A stretch of DNA of 62,640 bases, taken from Bacteroidetes bacterium GWB2_32_14. Its GTDB lineage: Bacteria > Bacteroidota > Bacteroidia > Bacteroidales > UBA12077. Shown here in pieces: positions 38,981-47,704 of the stretch (its first letter is position 1; each line of letters begins with the position of its first letter). The DNA is taken from assembly GCA_001768235.1 (NCBI GenBank), contig MENK01000002.1, positions 1-62,640 of the forward strand. Direction: 5' to 3'. Under the pieces are notes generated by a model, which saw only the letters and a list, made by a program, of their open reading frames with translations, had not been told where the DNA came from and did not search any database. The position numbers and the translations under genes were made by a program.

Positions 38981-40165
38981 ATGAATCTTCCCAAAATAAT
39001 ATTAAAACCAGGTAAAGAACAATCGATAAAAAGATATCATCCCTGGATTTTTTCAGGAGCCATACAAACCATGAATAAGGGAATAAACGAAGGTGAGTTG
39101 GTTACAATTACTGATTCGAAAGGCGAATTTCTTGCCATAGGGCATTACCAGATTGGTTCTATAGCTGTTCGCATAATATCCTTTACGAATACTGAAATAG
39201 ACCAGCAATTTTGGAATACTAAAATAAAAAAAGCATACGAGCTTCGAAAAATGCTGGGTCTGGCAGAAAATAAAAACAATAATGTTTACCGGTTAATACA
39301 TGGTGAAGGTGACGGTTTACCCGGCCTGATCATTGATTTTTACAATGGAACAGCTGTAACACAAATGCATTCTATTGGTATGTATTTATGCATGAATCAG
39401 ATTACTGAAGCACTTAAAAATATATATGGAAATAAATTAACAGCCATATACGATAAAAGCGAGTCGACTATCCCGTTTAAATCCGATATTTATCCAAAGA
39501 ACGGGTATTTATATGGAAGTTTATCTGAAGATATTGTTTTAGAATATGGAAATAAATTTAAAATAAGCTGGGAAGACGGGCAAAAAACAGGTTTTTTTAT
39601 CGATCAAAGAGAAAATCGCAAACTATTGTCTGAATATGCTGAAGGCCGGGCGGTATTAAATGTTTTTTCATATACCGGAGGATTCTCTGTTTATGCACTA
39701 AATGGCAAAGCAAAATTCGTTCATTCGGTTGACAGTTCGCAAAAAGCTATTGACCTTACAAATGAGAATGTTGCCATGAATCTTCCAGGTACTTCAAATC
39801 ACGAGGCATTCGCAGTTGATGCATTCGAGTTTATGAATACAATAGATAATAAGTATGATTTAATTATTCTCGATCCCCCGGCATTTGCGAAACACAACAA
39901 TGCACTTAAAAATGCCTTGCAGGCTTATAAAAGGATAAATGCAAAAGCCATAGAAAAAATAAAACCGGGAGGCATACTTTTTACATTTTCCTGCTCGCAG
40001 GTAGTCAGCAAAGAAGAATTCAGGAAAAGCGTGTTTGCTGCTGCTGCAAATACAGGCCGTAATGTTCGCATTTTACACCAGCTTACTCAACCCGGCGATC
40101 ATCCTGTAAATATTTATCATCCCGAGGGTGAGTACCTGAAAGGATTGGTTATTTATGTTGAATAA
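38981..40165 (+). CDS. rlmI: Class I SAM-dependent rRNA methyltransferase (RlmI-type)
   Basis: 394-aa methyltransferase of the RlmI/RlmK-like family, which modifies C5 of a cytosine in 23S rRNA in the E. coli member. N-terminal PUA domain (KIILKPGKEQSIKRYHPWIFSGAI, about 5-75), then an OB-like/EEHEE region with RLIHGEGDGLPGLIIDFY, then the Rossmann core: QKTGFFIDQRENRKLL, VLNVFSYTGGFSVYAL, and LIILDPPAFAK; catalytic Cys expected in FTFSCSQ. Substrate nucleotide cannot be read from sequence alone. Sits in a plus-strand set after the exonuclease. Confidence 0.92.
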   Translation: MNLPKIILKPGKEQSIKRYHPWIFSGAIQTMNKGINEGELVTITDSKGEFLAIGHYQIGSIAVRIISFTNTEIDQQFWNTKIKKAYELRKMLGLAENKNNNVYRLIHGEGDGLPGLIIDFYNGTAVTQMHSIGMYLCMNQITEALKNIYGNKLTAIYDKSESTIPFKSDIYPKNGYLYGSLSEDIVLEYGNKFKISWEDGQKTGFFIDQRENRKLLSEYAEGRAVLNVFSYTGGFSVYALNGKAKFVHSVDSSQKAIDLTNENVAMNLPGTSNHEAFAVDAFEFMNTIDNKYDLIILDPPAFAKHNNALKNALQAYKRINAKAIEKIKPGGILFTFSCSQVVSKEEFRKSVFAAAANTGRNVRILHQLTQPGDHPVNIYHPEGEYLKGLVIYVE

Positions 40166-40224
40166 ATAAAAGCATATCAGTTATTTAATTATTTTTACAT
40201 TTCCGAACATCAAAAAACAGGAAC

Positions 40225-41226
40225 ATGAAAAATTTATTTTTTCTGCTTTTAATTATTGTTTTTTCAATAAAATCAGGATTTTCACAATTTATATATCCCG
40301 CGGGTAATTATTCATCAACAGATAAGAATGTCGAATTATCACACTTCGATATCAAAGACACATTACTTCTCTTACCATTAGGTATAAACGGAATGCAGAT
40401 ATTAAACATTTCTGATTTAACTAATATTCAGGAAGTTGCAAAGTACGAAGAATATGAAAAAAGATACCAGAAAAAAGTATATGGTAAAGCGTATGATGTA
40501 AAAATTATTGAAAACAGGGCTTATTTAGCCTACGGCGAGCTGGGATTAAAAATTATTGATATTACAGATCCATTTATGCCATACAGTATTGGCACTTATT
40601 ACAGGCATCATGATGTAAACCGTGTTGAAATTTTTGAGAATTTTGCTTTCCTCGGATTCATTGACCTGGGACTCGAGATAGTTGATTTTAAAGATTGTAA
40701 TAATATTTCGATGGTTTCAAGAAACAACATATTAGGTTTTACAATCAACAATATTCAAATCGTACCTCCCTACATAATTGTTACAGGGGGTTCAAGGGGG
40801 ATGACAATTTTCAAGTTTGTTGAACCTTTAACTCAATTTAAACCATCTGAATTTCCAAGGGAATTTATAAACGAGAATGAATTTAACAAACTACTGGTGA
40901 GAGGCCCTGTTGGTTACCTGGCAAATGACGCCAGAGGATTATCCGTTTTAAATCTTAAATTACCTCTTTATCCTCATGAAATATTAACCATGAAAACCAA
41001 TGGCAAAGCAATAGATTTGGCTATTGACAGAAATTATCTTTATGTTGTTTGCTCTAAAAGCATTGAAATATACGACATTAAAGATCCTGAAAAACCTGAA
41101 AAGATATCTGAATATGTTGATAAAGATAAAAAATTCCAAAACATACGAATTCAAGGGACAAACCTGTTTGCATCCTATACGCTTGGAAGTAATGAATACG
41201 GAATTCAGGTTTTTCAAATCGAATAA
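40225..41226 (+). CDS. LVIVD-repeat exported protein
   Basis: 333-aa protein with signal peptide MKNLFFLLLIIVFSIKSGFS. Repeats of the LVIVD type build a beta-propeller: AYLAYGELGLKIIDITDPFMPYSIG, AFLGFIDLGLEIVDFKDCNNISMVS, GYLANDARGLSVLNLKLPLYPHE, LYVVCSKSIEIYDIKDPEKPEKISEY. Such proteins are usually exported or surface-associated; no catalytic function is known. It precedes the LytS-type kinase gene with a 108-nt gap and probably has an own transcript. Confidence 0.85.
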   Translation: MKNLFFLLLIIVFSIKSGFSQFIYPAGNYSSTDKNVELSHFDIKDTLLLLPLGINGMQILNISDLTNIQEVAKYEEYEKRYQKKVYGKAYDVKIIENRAYLAYGELGLKIIDITDPFMPYSIGTYYRHHDVNRVEIFENFAFLGFIDLGLEIVDFKDCNNISMVSRNNILGFTINNIQIVPPYIIVTGGSRGMTIFKFVEPLTQFKPSEFPREFINENEFNKLLVRGPVGYLANDARGLSVLNLKLPLYPHEILTMKTNGKAIDLAIDRNYLYVVCSKSIEIYDIKDPEKPEKISEYVDKDKKFQNIRIQGTNLFASYTLGSNEYGIQVFQIE

Positions 41227-41307
41227 TTTTTGTCGGGAATTTTTAACTATTCATCACGAAAAACTTTGAATCTATATATTTTATATTTATATATGTATTT
41301 TGCAACC

Positions 41308-41315
41308 TATTTTTG
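41308..41315 (+). promoter_or_regulatory. -7 box for the LytS-type kinase operon
   Basis: TATTTTTG matches TAnnTTTG, 19 nt before the ATG at 41335. No clear -33 box in the AT-rich upstream DNA. Confidence 0.45.
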
Positions 41316-41334
41316 TTGAGAAAATAGCACATCT

Positions 41335-42375
41335 ATGACTACATTACGAGTTAAATCGAAAACATTGACAGTTCTTATCCATATCCTGGTATGGACTACT
41401 TTAATTTTGCTACAACTGTTATCACTACAGTCAATGCTAAACAACAGGCCCCCGGATATAAATATCCCTGATTTCTTTCCAAAATTTAACTACCTGAGAT
41501 TTTTTATACAAACACTTGCAATTATTACGCTATATTACCTGAATTACAGCCTGTTAATGCCCAAACTACTATTTAGGGATAAAGTAAAATGGTATATTAT
41601 TTCGTTAATCGGAACATTAATCGTTTTTTTTATTATCAATCAGTTTATCGATATTGCAGGAAACCCTCACAAACAGTTTTTCAGAAGAATTCCAATGCCT
41701 TTCTTTATCTATTTATTTATAATTGCTATAAGTACAACAATTAGGCTGGCGCAAAAATGGTACGAGAACGAAAATCATAAAAAAACACTTGTGCACGAAA
41801 AAGTAAATTCAGAACTTTCATTATTAAAATCGCAGATTAATCCCCATTTTCTGTTTAATACCCTGAATGGAATTTATTCGTTAGCGAACTCAAAATCAGA
41901 TAAAACGGCCCCGGCAATAGTTAAACTTTCACAGCTTATGCGGTACATGTTGCACGATTCAAAACATGATTTTGTACCTCTAAGTAAAGAAATTGAATAT
42001 ATTCAGACATTTATTGAGCTTGAAAAAATGAGACTATTCGATAATATAACTGTTGAATATAGTATAAAAGGAAATGCAGAAAATGATAAAATAAGGCCAT
42101 TACTGCTAATTCCAATAATTGAGAATGCATTTAAACATGGTATTGATTCAACAAAAAATTGTTTAATAAAAATTAACATCTTTATAAAAGATTCCCGGCT
42201 CGATCTTAAAGTAGAAAACGATATTTTCCCGGACAGATTAACAAAAGAAAAATCAGGATTCGGCCTGGCAACTATTCGCAGGCGTTTAGAACTTGAGTAT
42301 CCCGATGCACACACGTTATATACTTTTGAAGAAAACAACAAGTATTTTGCCAATTTATTTATTAATTTAGCTTAA
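41335..42375 (+). CDS. LytS-family sensor histidine kinase
   Basis: 346-aa inner-membrane kinase of the His_kinase (PF06580) type: four membrane helices in the first 140 residues (VLIHILVWTTLILLQLL; FFIQTLAIITLYYLNY; IISLIGTLIVFFIINQF; PFFIYLFIIAISTTI), then the H-box SQINPHFLFNTLNGIYSLA with the phosphorylated His, then the N-box LLLIPIIENAFKHGI and the G-box SGFGLATIRRRL. It phosphorylates the response regulator that follows; the genes overlap by one base (TAATG at 42373-42377). No periplasmic sensing domain, so the signal is probably membrane-related. Confidence 0.94.
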   Translation: MTTLRVKSKTLTVLIHILVWTTLILLQLLSLQSMLNNRPPDINIPDFFPKFNYLRFFIQTLAIITLYYLNYSLLMPKLLFRDKVKWYIISLIGTLIVFFIINQFIDIAGNPHKQFFRRIPMPFFIYLFIIAISTTIRLAQKWYENENHKKTLVHEKVNSELSLLKSQINPHFLFNTLNGIYSLANSKSDKTAPAIVKLSQLMRYMLHDSKHDFVPLSKEIEYIQTFIELEKMRLFDNITVEYSIKGNAENDKIRPLLLIPIIENAFKHGIDSTKNCLIKINIFIKDSRLDLKVENDIFPDRLTKEKSGFGLATIRRRLELEYPDAHTLYTFEENNKYFANLFINLA

Positions 42376-43091
42376 TGAACTGTATAGCCCTCGATGATGA
42401 ACCTCTGGCACTTTCGCTGATTGAAGATTTTTCGAAAAAAATCCCCTACCTGAATTATATTAAATCGTGTAAGAATGCATTTGAAGCTATTGAAACCATT
42501 CAGAAAAACAAAATCGATCTTATCTTTCTCGATATCAACATGCCTAACATTACAGGCATCGAGTTTATAAAAAGTCTCGAGAGTAAGCCAATGGTAATAT
42601 TTACTACAGCGTATTCTGAATTTGCCGTTCAGGGATTCGAATTAAATGCCGTGGATTACCTTGTTAAACCTTTCCTTTTCGAGCGGTTTTTTAAAGCAGT
42701 AAATAAAGCTTACGATTTATATAACCTGCATAAGAAAACCACGCAGGAAGTAATTGAAACGCATGATAAAGCAGAAAACTTCATTTTTGTAAAATCGGAT
42801 TATAGCAGCGTAAAAATATTATTAAATGATATTTTCTATATCGAAGGATTAAAAGACTACGTTAAGATACATTTGCATGATAAAAAGATTTTAAGTCTTA
42901 TTACCATGAAAAAAATGGAAGAGACTCTTCCTGCTGATAAATTTATCCGGGTACACAGGTCGTTTATTGTTGCTCTGGATAAAATCGAATCAATTCAGCG
43001 AAACAGGATTATTATTCAAAAAAAATGGATTCCTGTCGGAAACAGTTATAAAGATGATTTTTTTAAACGAATCGATAGTTCAAAACTATAA
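42375..43091 (+). CDS. LytTR-family response regulator
   Basis: 238-aa DNA-binding regulator: receiver domain (1-120; ALDDEPLALSLIEDF acidic pocket, LIFLDINMPNITGIEF with the phospho-acceptor Asp about residue 55, TTAYSEFAVQGFELNAVDYLVKPF) and C-terminal LytTR domain (about 135-238; FVKSDYSSVKILLNDIFYIEGLKDYVKIHL, FIRVHRSFIV, VGNSYKDDFF). Overlap of its start with the kinase stop codon shows translational coupling. Likely targets include the receptor/efflux genes just downstream, by position only. Confidence 0.95.
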   Translation: MNCIALDDEPLALSLIEDFSKKIPYLNYIKSCKNAFEAIETIQKNKIDLIFLDINMPNITGIEFIKSLESKPMVIFTTAYSEFAVQGFELNAVDYLVKPFLFERFFKAVNKAYDLYNLHKKTTQEVIETHDKAENFIFVKSDYSSVKILLNDIFYIEGLKDYVKIHLHDKKILSLITMKKMEETLPADKFIRVHRSFIVALDKIESIQRNRIIIQKKWIPVGNSYKDDFFKRIDSSKL

Positions 43092-43201
43092 AGTATAAAT
43101 CATTCGTAAATCCGTCTTTATTTTCGTCGATAAAAATCTTCGTTCTATCCATACATTTTCTCAATAGGTATAGTTTATTTCCTTTCAGCCTGCATAAATT
43201 A

Positions 43202-43209
43202 CAAATTTG
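43202..43209 (+). promoter_or_regulatory. Near-consensus -7 box for the Met/Gly-rich lipoprotein operon
   Basis: CAAATTTG differs from TAnnTTTG at one position. Its TTG (43207) is in frame and mimics a start codon; the ATG at 43234 lies 24 nt downstream. Confidence 0.4.
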
Positions 43210-43233
43210 CCTGAAATACTAATAAATTATATC

Positions 43234-44037
43234 ATGAAATGCAAAATCAGATTCATTATTTTAATTGAAGCTTTACTGTTATATGGATGTAAATCGGTTT
43301 ACAATTCATCGTATCAGTATGATCCACTTTCAATCGATGGTACATCAAGTGATTGGCAATCAGTTCAGCTAACTGAAAAAGAAAGTGTTTTCTATGCAGT
43401 TACAAACGATTCAGCAAATATCTACCTGATGTTAAATATAAATGATGATAATCTTCAAAAGAAAATATTTATGTCGGGACTTTCTGTTTGGATTGATCCT
43501 GCAGGAAAAAGAAACAACCAACTGGGAATTATATGCCCGATAAAAAAAGATATGGGAAAAATGAACCGGGGGTCAATGCAGCAGCCCAATGAAATGAACA
43601 GGTTTACAAAAAACCCGCTTATTGAAGCTGAATTTATCGGGTTCGAAGAAAAGAGCCTTACCTGTATTGCATCTTCAAACCCTTACGGCATAGAGATTTC
43701 TATTAATTCCGACGAAAACAGGCATCTTTTTTACGAGCTTAAAATTCCTTTACGTGCTTTAAAAAAATCCATATCTGATTTTAAGAACCAACAATTAAGT
43801 TTTGAAATTGAAATTGATGGTATAGATATGCCTCAAATGGGCAACAGGCCAGATGGAATGGGTGCAGGTATGCCCGGTGGAACAGGTGGTATGCCGGGAG
43901 GAAATATGGGAACACCTCCTTCGGGGGGCAGGCCGGGGAATATGCCTGGTAATTCCGGAATGGAAGAATTACAATACACCACAAAATTCTGGATTAAAAA
44001 CATCAACCTCTCACAAACAAAACAAACATGCAATTAA
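43234..44037 (+). CDS. Lipoprotein with CBM9/DOMON-like region and Met-Gly-Pro-rich segment
   Basis: 267-aa lipoprotein from ATG 43234: signal MKCKIRFIILIEALLLYGC, Cys19. The mature part starts with SIDGTSSDWQSV, typical of family-9 carbohydrate-binding/DOMON-like domains (about 30-185). It then carries a low-complexity segment of about 45 residues rich in Gly, Met and Pro (MPQMGNRPDGMGAGMPGG... GNMPGNSGM) with eight Met, and an earlier short Met cluster (DMGKMNRGSM). Such stretches can bind soft metals or serve as flexible linkers. Overlaps the TonB receptor gene by 10 nt, so they are co-translated. A start at TTG 43207 is rejected because it lies in a promoter box. Function unproven. Confidence 0.75.
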   Translation: MKCKIRFIILIEALLLYGCKSVYNSSYQYDPLSIDGTSSDWQSVQLTEKESVFYAVTNDSANIYLMLNINDDNLQKKIFMSGLSVWIDPAGKRNNQLGIICPIKKDMGKMNRGSMQQPNEMNRFTKNPLIEAEFIGFEEKSLTCIASSNPYGIEISINSDENRHLFYELKIPLRALKKSISDFKNQQLSFEIEIDGIDMPQMGNRPDGMGAGMPGGTGGMPGGNMGTPPSGGRPGNMPGNSGMEELQYTTKFWIKNINLSQTKQTCN

Positions 44038-46694
44038 AACAAATCAGGCAAGGCGTTCTGCTAATTATCCTTTTGGCAGGTTTTTACAATATGCAGGCAC
44101 AAGATATCTCGAAAATAAAGGTTACAAAATTTTATTTCGGCAAAACAAGAACAAACATTATTGCCGATTTAGAAAAATCATATTCAATTTTTTTTGATTA
44201 TGATCCTTCTTATTTTAAGAATGATCTTTTCCCGGGAAAAACATACGAAAAAATCCCTCTTACAGTTGTTCTTGACGATTTACTGAAAAATACAGGATTG
44301 TATTATAAAATTATTGACGAAAACATTGTAATAAAGCCCATTGGCACAGAAATAAATATCCGCGAAAAAACCTATGAACGTAAAACCAACTTTGCTGTAA
44401 AAGGAAAAGTACTGGATAAAGTTACCGGCGAAACCTTACCTTATGCACAATTATTAATCGCGGGAACAACAAAAGGTTCGGTAACCAATGCCGATGGATT
44501 CTTTACCATCTTCAACATTCCAACGGATACCTCACTAATTGTTGTACATTATGTAGGATACGATGTAAAACATGTTTTACTCTCACCACGATTGGTTTCA
44601 AACGATATCGTTATTGAGTTGAACCCCTCGTCAACAGCAATAGATGAAGTAGTTGTTACCGCCGAACGTGAAGAGTTGATGCGTGTCAGTGAATCGATAA
44701 GTAAAGTATCGTTAAATCCGGCAAAAATAAGAGAATTACCATCGCTCGGCGACAAGGATTTGTTTCGCACTTTCCAATTGCTTCCTGGTATTAGTGCAAG
44801 CAACGAGTCGTCGAGCGGTTTATATATCAGGGGCGGAACACCCGATCAGAATTTGGTGCTTTACGATGGTTTTATCGTGTATCATGTCGATCACCTGTTT
44901 GGTATGTTTAGTGCTTTTAATGCCGACGCCATAAAAGATATTAAACTGTCGAAAGGTGGTTTCGAATCGAAATACGGAGGCAGGGTAAGCAGCGTGGTTG
45001 AAATTATCGGCAAGGATGGCAATGAAAACGACTTCTCTGTTGGCGCAGGTATCGGGTTTTTAAGCTTTAACGGGTATATTGAAACACCTATAACAGATAA
45101 AGCCACGTTTATAGTAGTCGGAAGAAAATCATTTCAAAGTTTTTTATACGACCAGTTTTTCGATATGTTTAACAGTACCGAGAATGAAGGCCCAATAATG
45201 CAAAGGCCGGGAGGTGGAAACAAATCGATGATGGAAGTTGAACCTACATCCTATTTTTACGATATAAACTCGAAATTAACTTACAAACCAAATATTAAAA
45301 ACACCTTATCGCTGAGTTTTTATAATGGGCAGGATAATTTAGACAACTCCCGCGAGTTCGATTCGCCTTTCGGGAACATGTCAATGGGTACAACCGATTT
45401 AACCAAATGGGGCAACTGGGGTTCCAGTTTAAAATGGTCGAAAAAGTGGAGCGATAATTTATTTACCAACTCTCTTGTAGCCTATTCGAAGTATTATAGT
45501 TTAAGAGACATGTCGTCGGAACGAACTTCGTTTAATAACGAGGGAAGTAGTATATTTAACATGGGGACAAATGAAAACAATACGCTTCAGGATTATTCGT
45601 CCCGTTTTGAGGGGGAATACAAATTCTCGAACAAAAATAAAATTGAAACAGGTATCCAGTTAAACTATTTTGCTGTTGATTACGGTTATTCCAGGAGCGA
45701 TACCCTAACTGTTCAGGACAGGTACAATGAGAATTTCCAGGGGGCTTTATTTTTACAGGATAACTGGAAAATAACCGACAAACTTCAGGCAATTACAGGT
45801 ATTCGAACAACCTATTACCAGGGAACAGAAAAAATATATTTTGAACCCCGTTTTTCAACATCGTACCAGTTATCGGAATACATCAAGTTAAATGCTGCTG
45901 TAGGTAAATATTACCAGTTTGCAAACCGTATAATTCGTGACGATATTGAGTCGGGAAGCCGCGATTTCTGGGTATTATCCGATGGCGAAACCATTCCTGT
46001 AACATCTGCAATGCACTATATATTTGGAACAAACTACGAAAACCTGAATTATTTGTTTAGTGTTGAGTTATTTTATAAAGATTTAGAAGGATTAACCGAA
46101 TACTCTATGAACTTTATTCCATCGTTCAGGCAAATGGATTTTGATGAGTTTTACAGTACGGGAACAGGAAAAGCACAAGGAGTAGAGTTTCTGGTACAAA
46201 AGAAATACGGCAAATTTACAGGCTGGATGGGTTATACATTAAGCCAGGTAAAATACAAATTCGATATTTATGGCAATGATTATTATCCTGCAAGCCACGA
46301 TGCTACTCACGAATTTAAAACTACAGCAAGTTACAAATGGAAAAAATTCACCTTTTCAGGTACGTTTATTTATGCAACAGGTAAACCCTATACTGCCCCC
46401 ACGGGTAGTTACGAAATTGCTATGCCCGATGGATCAATACAAACATTTCTTTCCATCGGCAGTAAAAACTCGCAACGATTACCCGATTATCACCGGCTCG
46501 ATTTGGCAGCCAATTATGAATTTGGGTTAGGCGATTTTGGCAGCGGGTTAATTAGCTTGTCGTTATTTAATGTGTACGATCACACGAATATCTGGTATAA
46601 GGAATTCAGTGTTGTTGACGAAGGCTTAATAGAAACCAATGTAAATTACCTTGGCATTACCCCTAATTTATCCATTTCAATAAATATTAAATAA
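44028..46694 (+). CDS. TonB-dependent outer-membrane receptor with STN and carboxypeptidase-like domains
   Basis: 888-aa receptor: signal peptide MQLKQIRQGVLLIILLAGFYNMQAQ, an STN-type N-terminal domain (about 26-105; KIKVTKFYFGKTRTNIIADLE, VVLDDLLKNTGLYYKI), a carboxypeptidase-regulatory-like domain (VKGKVLDKVTGETLPYAQLLIAGTTKGSVTNADGFFTI), a TonB plug (LGDKDLFRTFQLLPGISASNESSSGLYIRGGTPDQNLVLYDG) and the beta-barrel. STN domains usually connect to an anti-sigma factor, but no FecR/sigma pair is nearby; the LytTR pair upstream may serve instead. It overlaps the lipoprotein gene by 10 nt and is followed after 2 nt by a DUF4249 gene. Substrate unknown. Confidence 0.93.
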   Translation: MQLKQIRQGVLLIILLAGFYNMQAQDISKIKVTKFYFGKTRTNIIADLEKSYSIFFDYDPSYFKNDLFPGKTYEKIPLTVVLDDLLKNTGLYYKIIDENIVIKPIGTEINIREKTYERKTNFAVKGKVLDKVTGETLPYAQLLIAGTTKGSVTNADGFFTIFNIPTDTSLIVVHYVGYDVKHVLLSPRLVSNDIVIELNPSSTAIDEVVVTAEREELMRVSESISKVSLNPAKIRELPSLGDKDLFRTFQLLPGISASNESSSGLYIRGGTPDQNLVLYDGFIVYHVDHLFGMFSAFNADAIKDIKLSKGGFESKYGGRVSSVVEIIGKDGNENDFSVGAGIGFLSFNGYIETPITDKATFIVVGRKSFQSFLYDQFFDMFNSTENEGPIMQRPGGGNKSMMEVEPTSYFYDINSKLTYKPNIKNTLSLSFYNGQDNLDNSREFDSPFGNMSMGTTDLTKWGNWGSSLKWSKKWSDNLFTNSLVAYSKYYSLRDMSSERTSFNNEGSSIFNMGTNENNTLQDYSSRFEGEYKFSNKNKIETGIQLNYFAVDYGYSRSDTLTVQDRYNENFQGALFLQDNWKITDKLQAITGIRTTYYQGTEKIYFEPRFSTSYQLSEYIKLNAAVGKYYQFANRIIRDDIESGSRDFWVLSDGETIPVTSAMHYIFGTNYENLNYLFSVELFYKDLEGLTEYSMNFIPSFRQMDFDEFYSTGTGKAQGVEFLVQKKYGKFTGWMGYTLSQVKYKFDIYGNDYYPASHDATHEFKTTASYKWKKFTFSGTFIYATGKPYTAPTGSYEIAMPDGSIQTFLSIGSKNSQRLPDYHRLDLAANYEFGLGDFGSGLISLSLFNVYDHTNIWYKEFSVVDEGLIETNVNYLGITPNLSISINIK

Positions 46695-46696
46695 TT

Positions 46697-47500
46697 ATGT
46701 TAAGATATATAACTATTATTGCAGCTTTACTGTTAGTGATTTATTCATGCGAGGAGAATACACCGGAGGTAAATATTGATATGCCTGTTGTAGAAGCCTT
46801 TCTTTATACCAATCAAACACTCGACAGTATCCGTATTGTTAAAATTTTACCTTACAACGCATCGGGCGATACCAATATCGTAATCAATGACCCTGATGTG
46901 GTAATAACATCAGGGCTTGAAACATTCACATTTAAACAATCGGAAAGTAATCCCGAATATTTTGTAAACACGGGTGACTCGTTATATGTAACCGGGGGAA
47001 ACACGTACGAAATATCGTTTATATACAACAACAAACAAGTATATGCAAGTACAACAGCATTAAGTATCCCGGTAAACTTAGCCATTTCAGATACTGCAAT
47101 AACTATTGACGATGAGTCGGATATGCCATTCTGGGATGCCGAATCTGAATTTGAAATTTCCTGGGATAATGATAATGATGAATACTTTATGGTTAGTGTT
47201 CAACTTACCGATACAACATCGTTGGAGCAAATTAATGACAATATTGACGATCCGTCAACTTCCATGTTCATGTCACCGGTTAATTCCAGCAGTATTAATA
47301 TGAATCCACGAATGATACAGTATTATGGTAATTACAGGGTAATACTAATAAAAGTAAACACCGAATATGTTGAGTTATTCGAAAGCTATAACCAGAATAT
47401 TTCGAGCCTGGTAGAATCGCCTTCGAATATTGAGAATGGAAAAGGAATTTTTACGGCCATGAGTACTGATACTGTTTATTTCGATGTAGTACGCGATTAA
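46697..47500 (+). CDS. DUF4249-family lipoprotein
   Basis: 267-aa lipoprotein: signal MLRYITIIAALLLVIYSC, Cys18. Sequence shape is that of DUF4249 proteins, which usually follow TonB-dependent receptors in Bacteroidota: VVEAFLYTNQTLDSIRIVKILPY near the start, a central Ig-like beta region, and the C-terminal SPSNIENGKGIFTAMSTDTVYFDV. Probably anchored at the outer membrane as a partner of the receptor. Only 2 nt separate it from the receptor gene, so it is the last gene of the operon. Molecular role unknown. Confidence 0.85.
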   Translation: MLRYITIIAALLLVIYSCEENTPEVNIDMPVVEAFLYTNQTLDSIRIVKILPYNASGDTNIVINDPDVVITSGLETFTFKQSESNPEYFVNTGDSLYVTGGNTYEISFIYNNKQVYASTTALSIPVNLAISDTAITIDDESDMPFWDAESEFEISWDNDNDEYFMVSVQLTDTTSLEQINDNIDDPSTSMFMSPVNSSSINMNPRMIQYYGNYRVILIKVNTEYVELFESYNQNISSLVESPSNIENGKGIFTAMSTDTVYFDVVRD

Positions 47501-47704
47501 TATCTGCTTCAGAATAAACCGCCTGATGAAGTGTTTTACATGTAGTTGTACTTTGAAACGGAGTATATATTATTAGAAAAACAACCATTAAGCGGTTTAA
47601 CATTAAAAAAAACCTTTTCATCGGTAAAAACTTGTTACCAGTCTATTTCATTTTTTAAGCAATGCAAACCAATGTAATATTGCTCATAATTAAAAATTTG
47701 TAGT

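Noticed and set aside
42003-42353. 116-codon minus-strand frame inside the LytS gene
   Set aside because: Antisense shadow within conserved kinase motifs.
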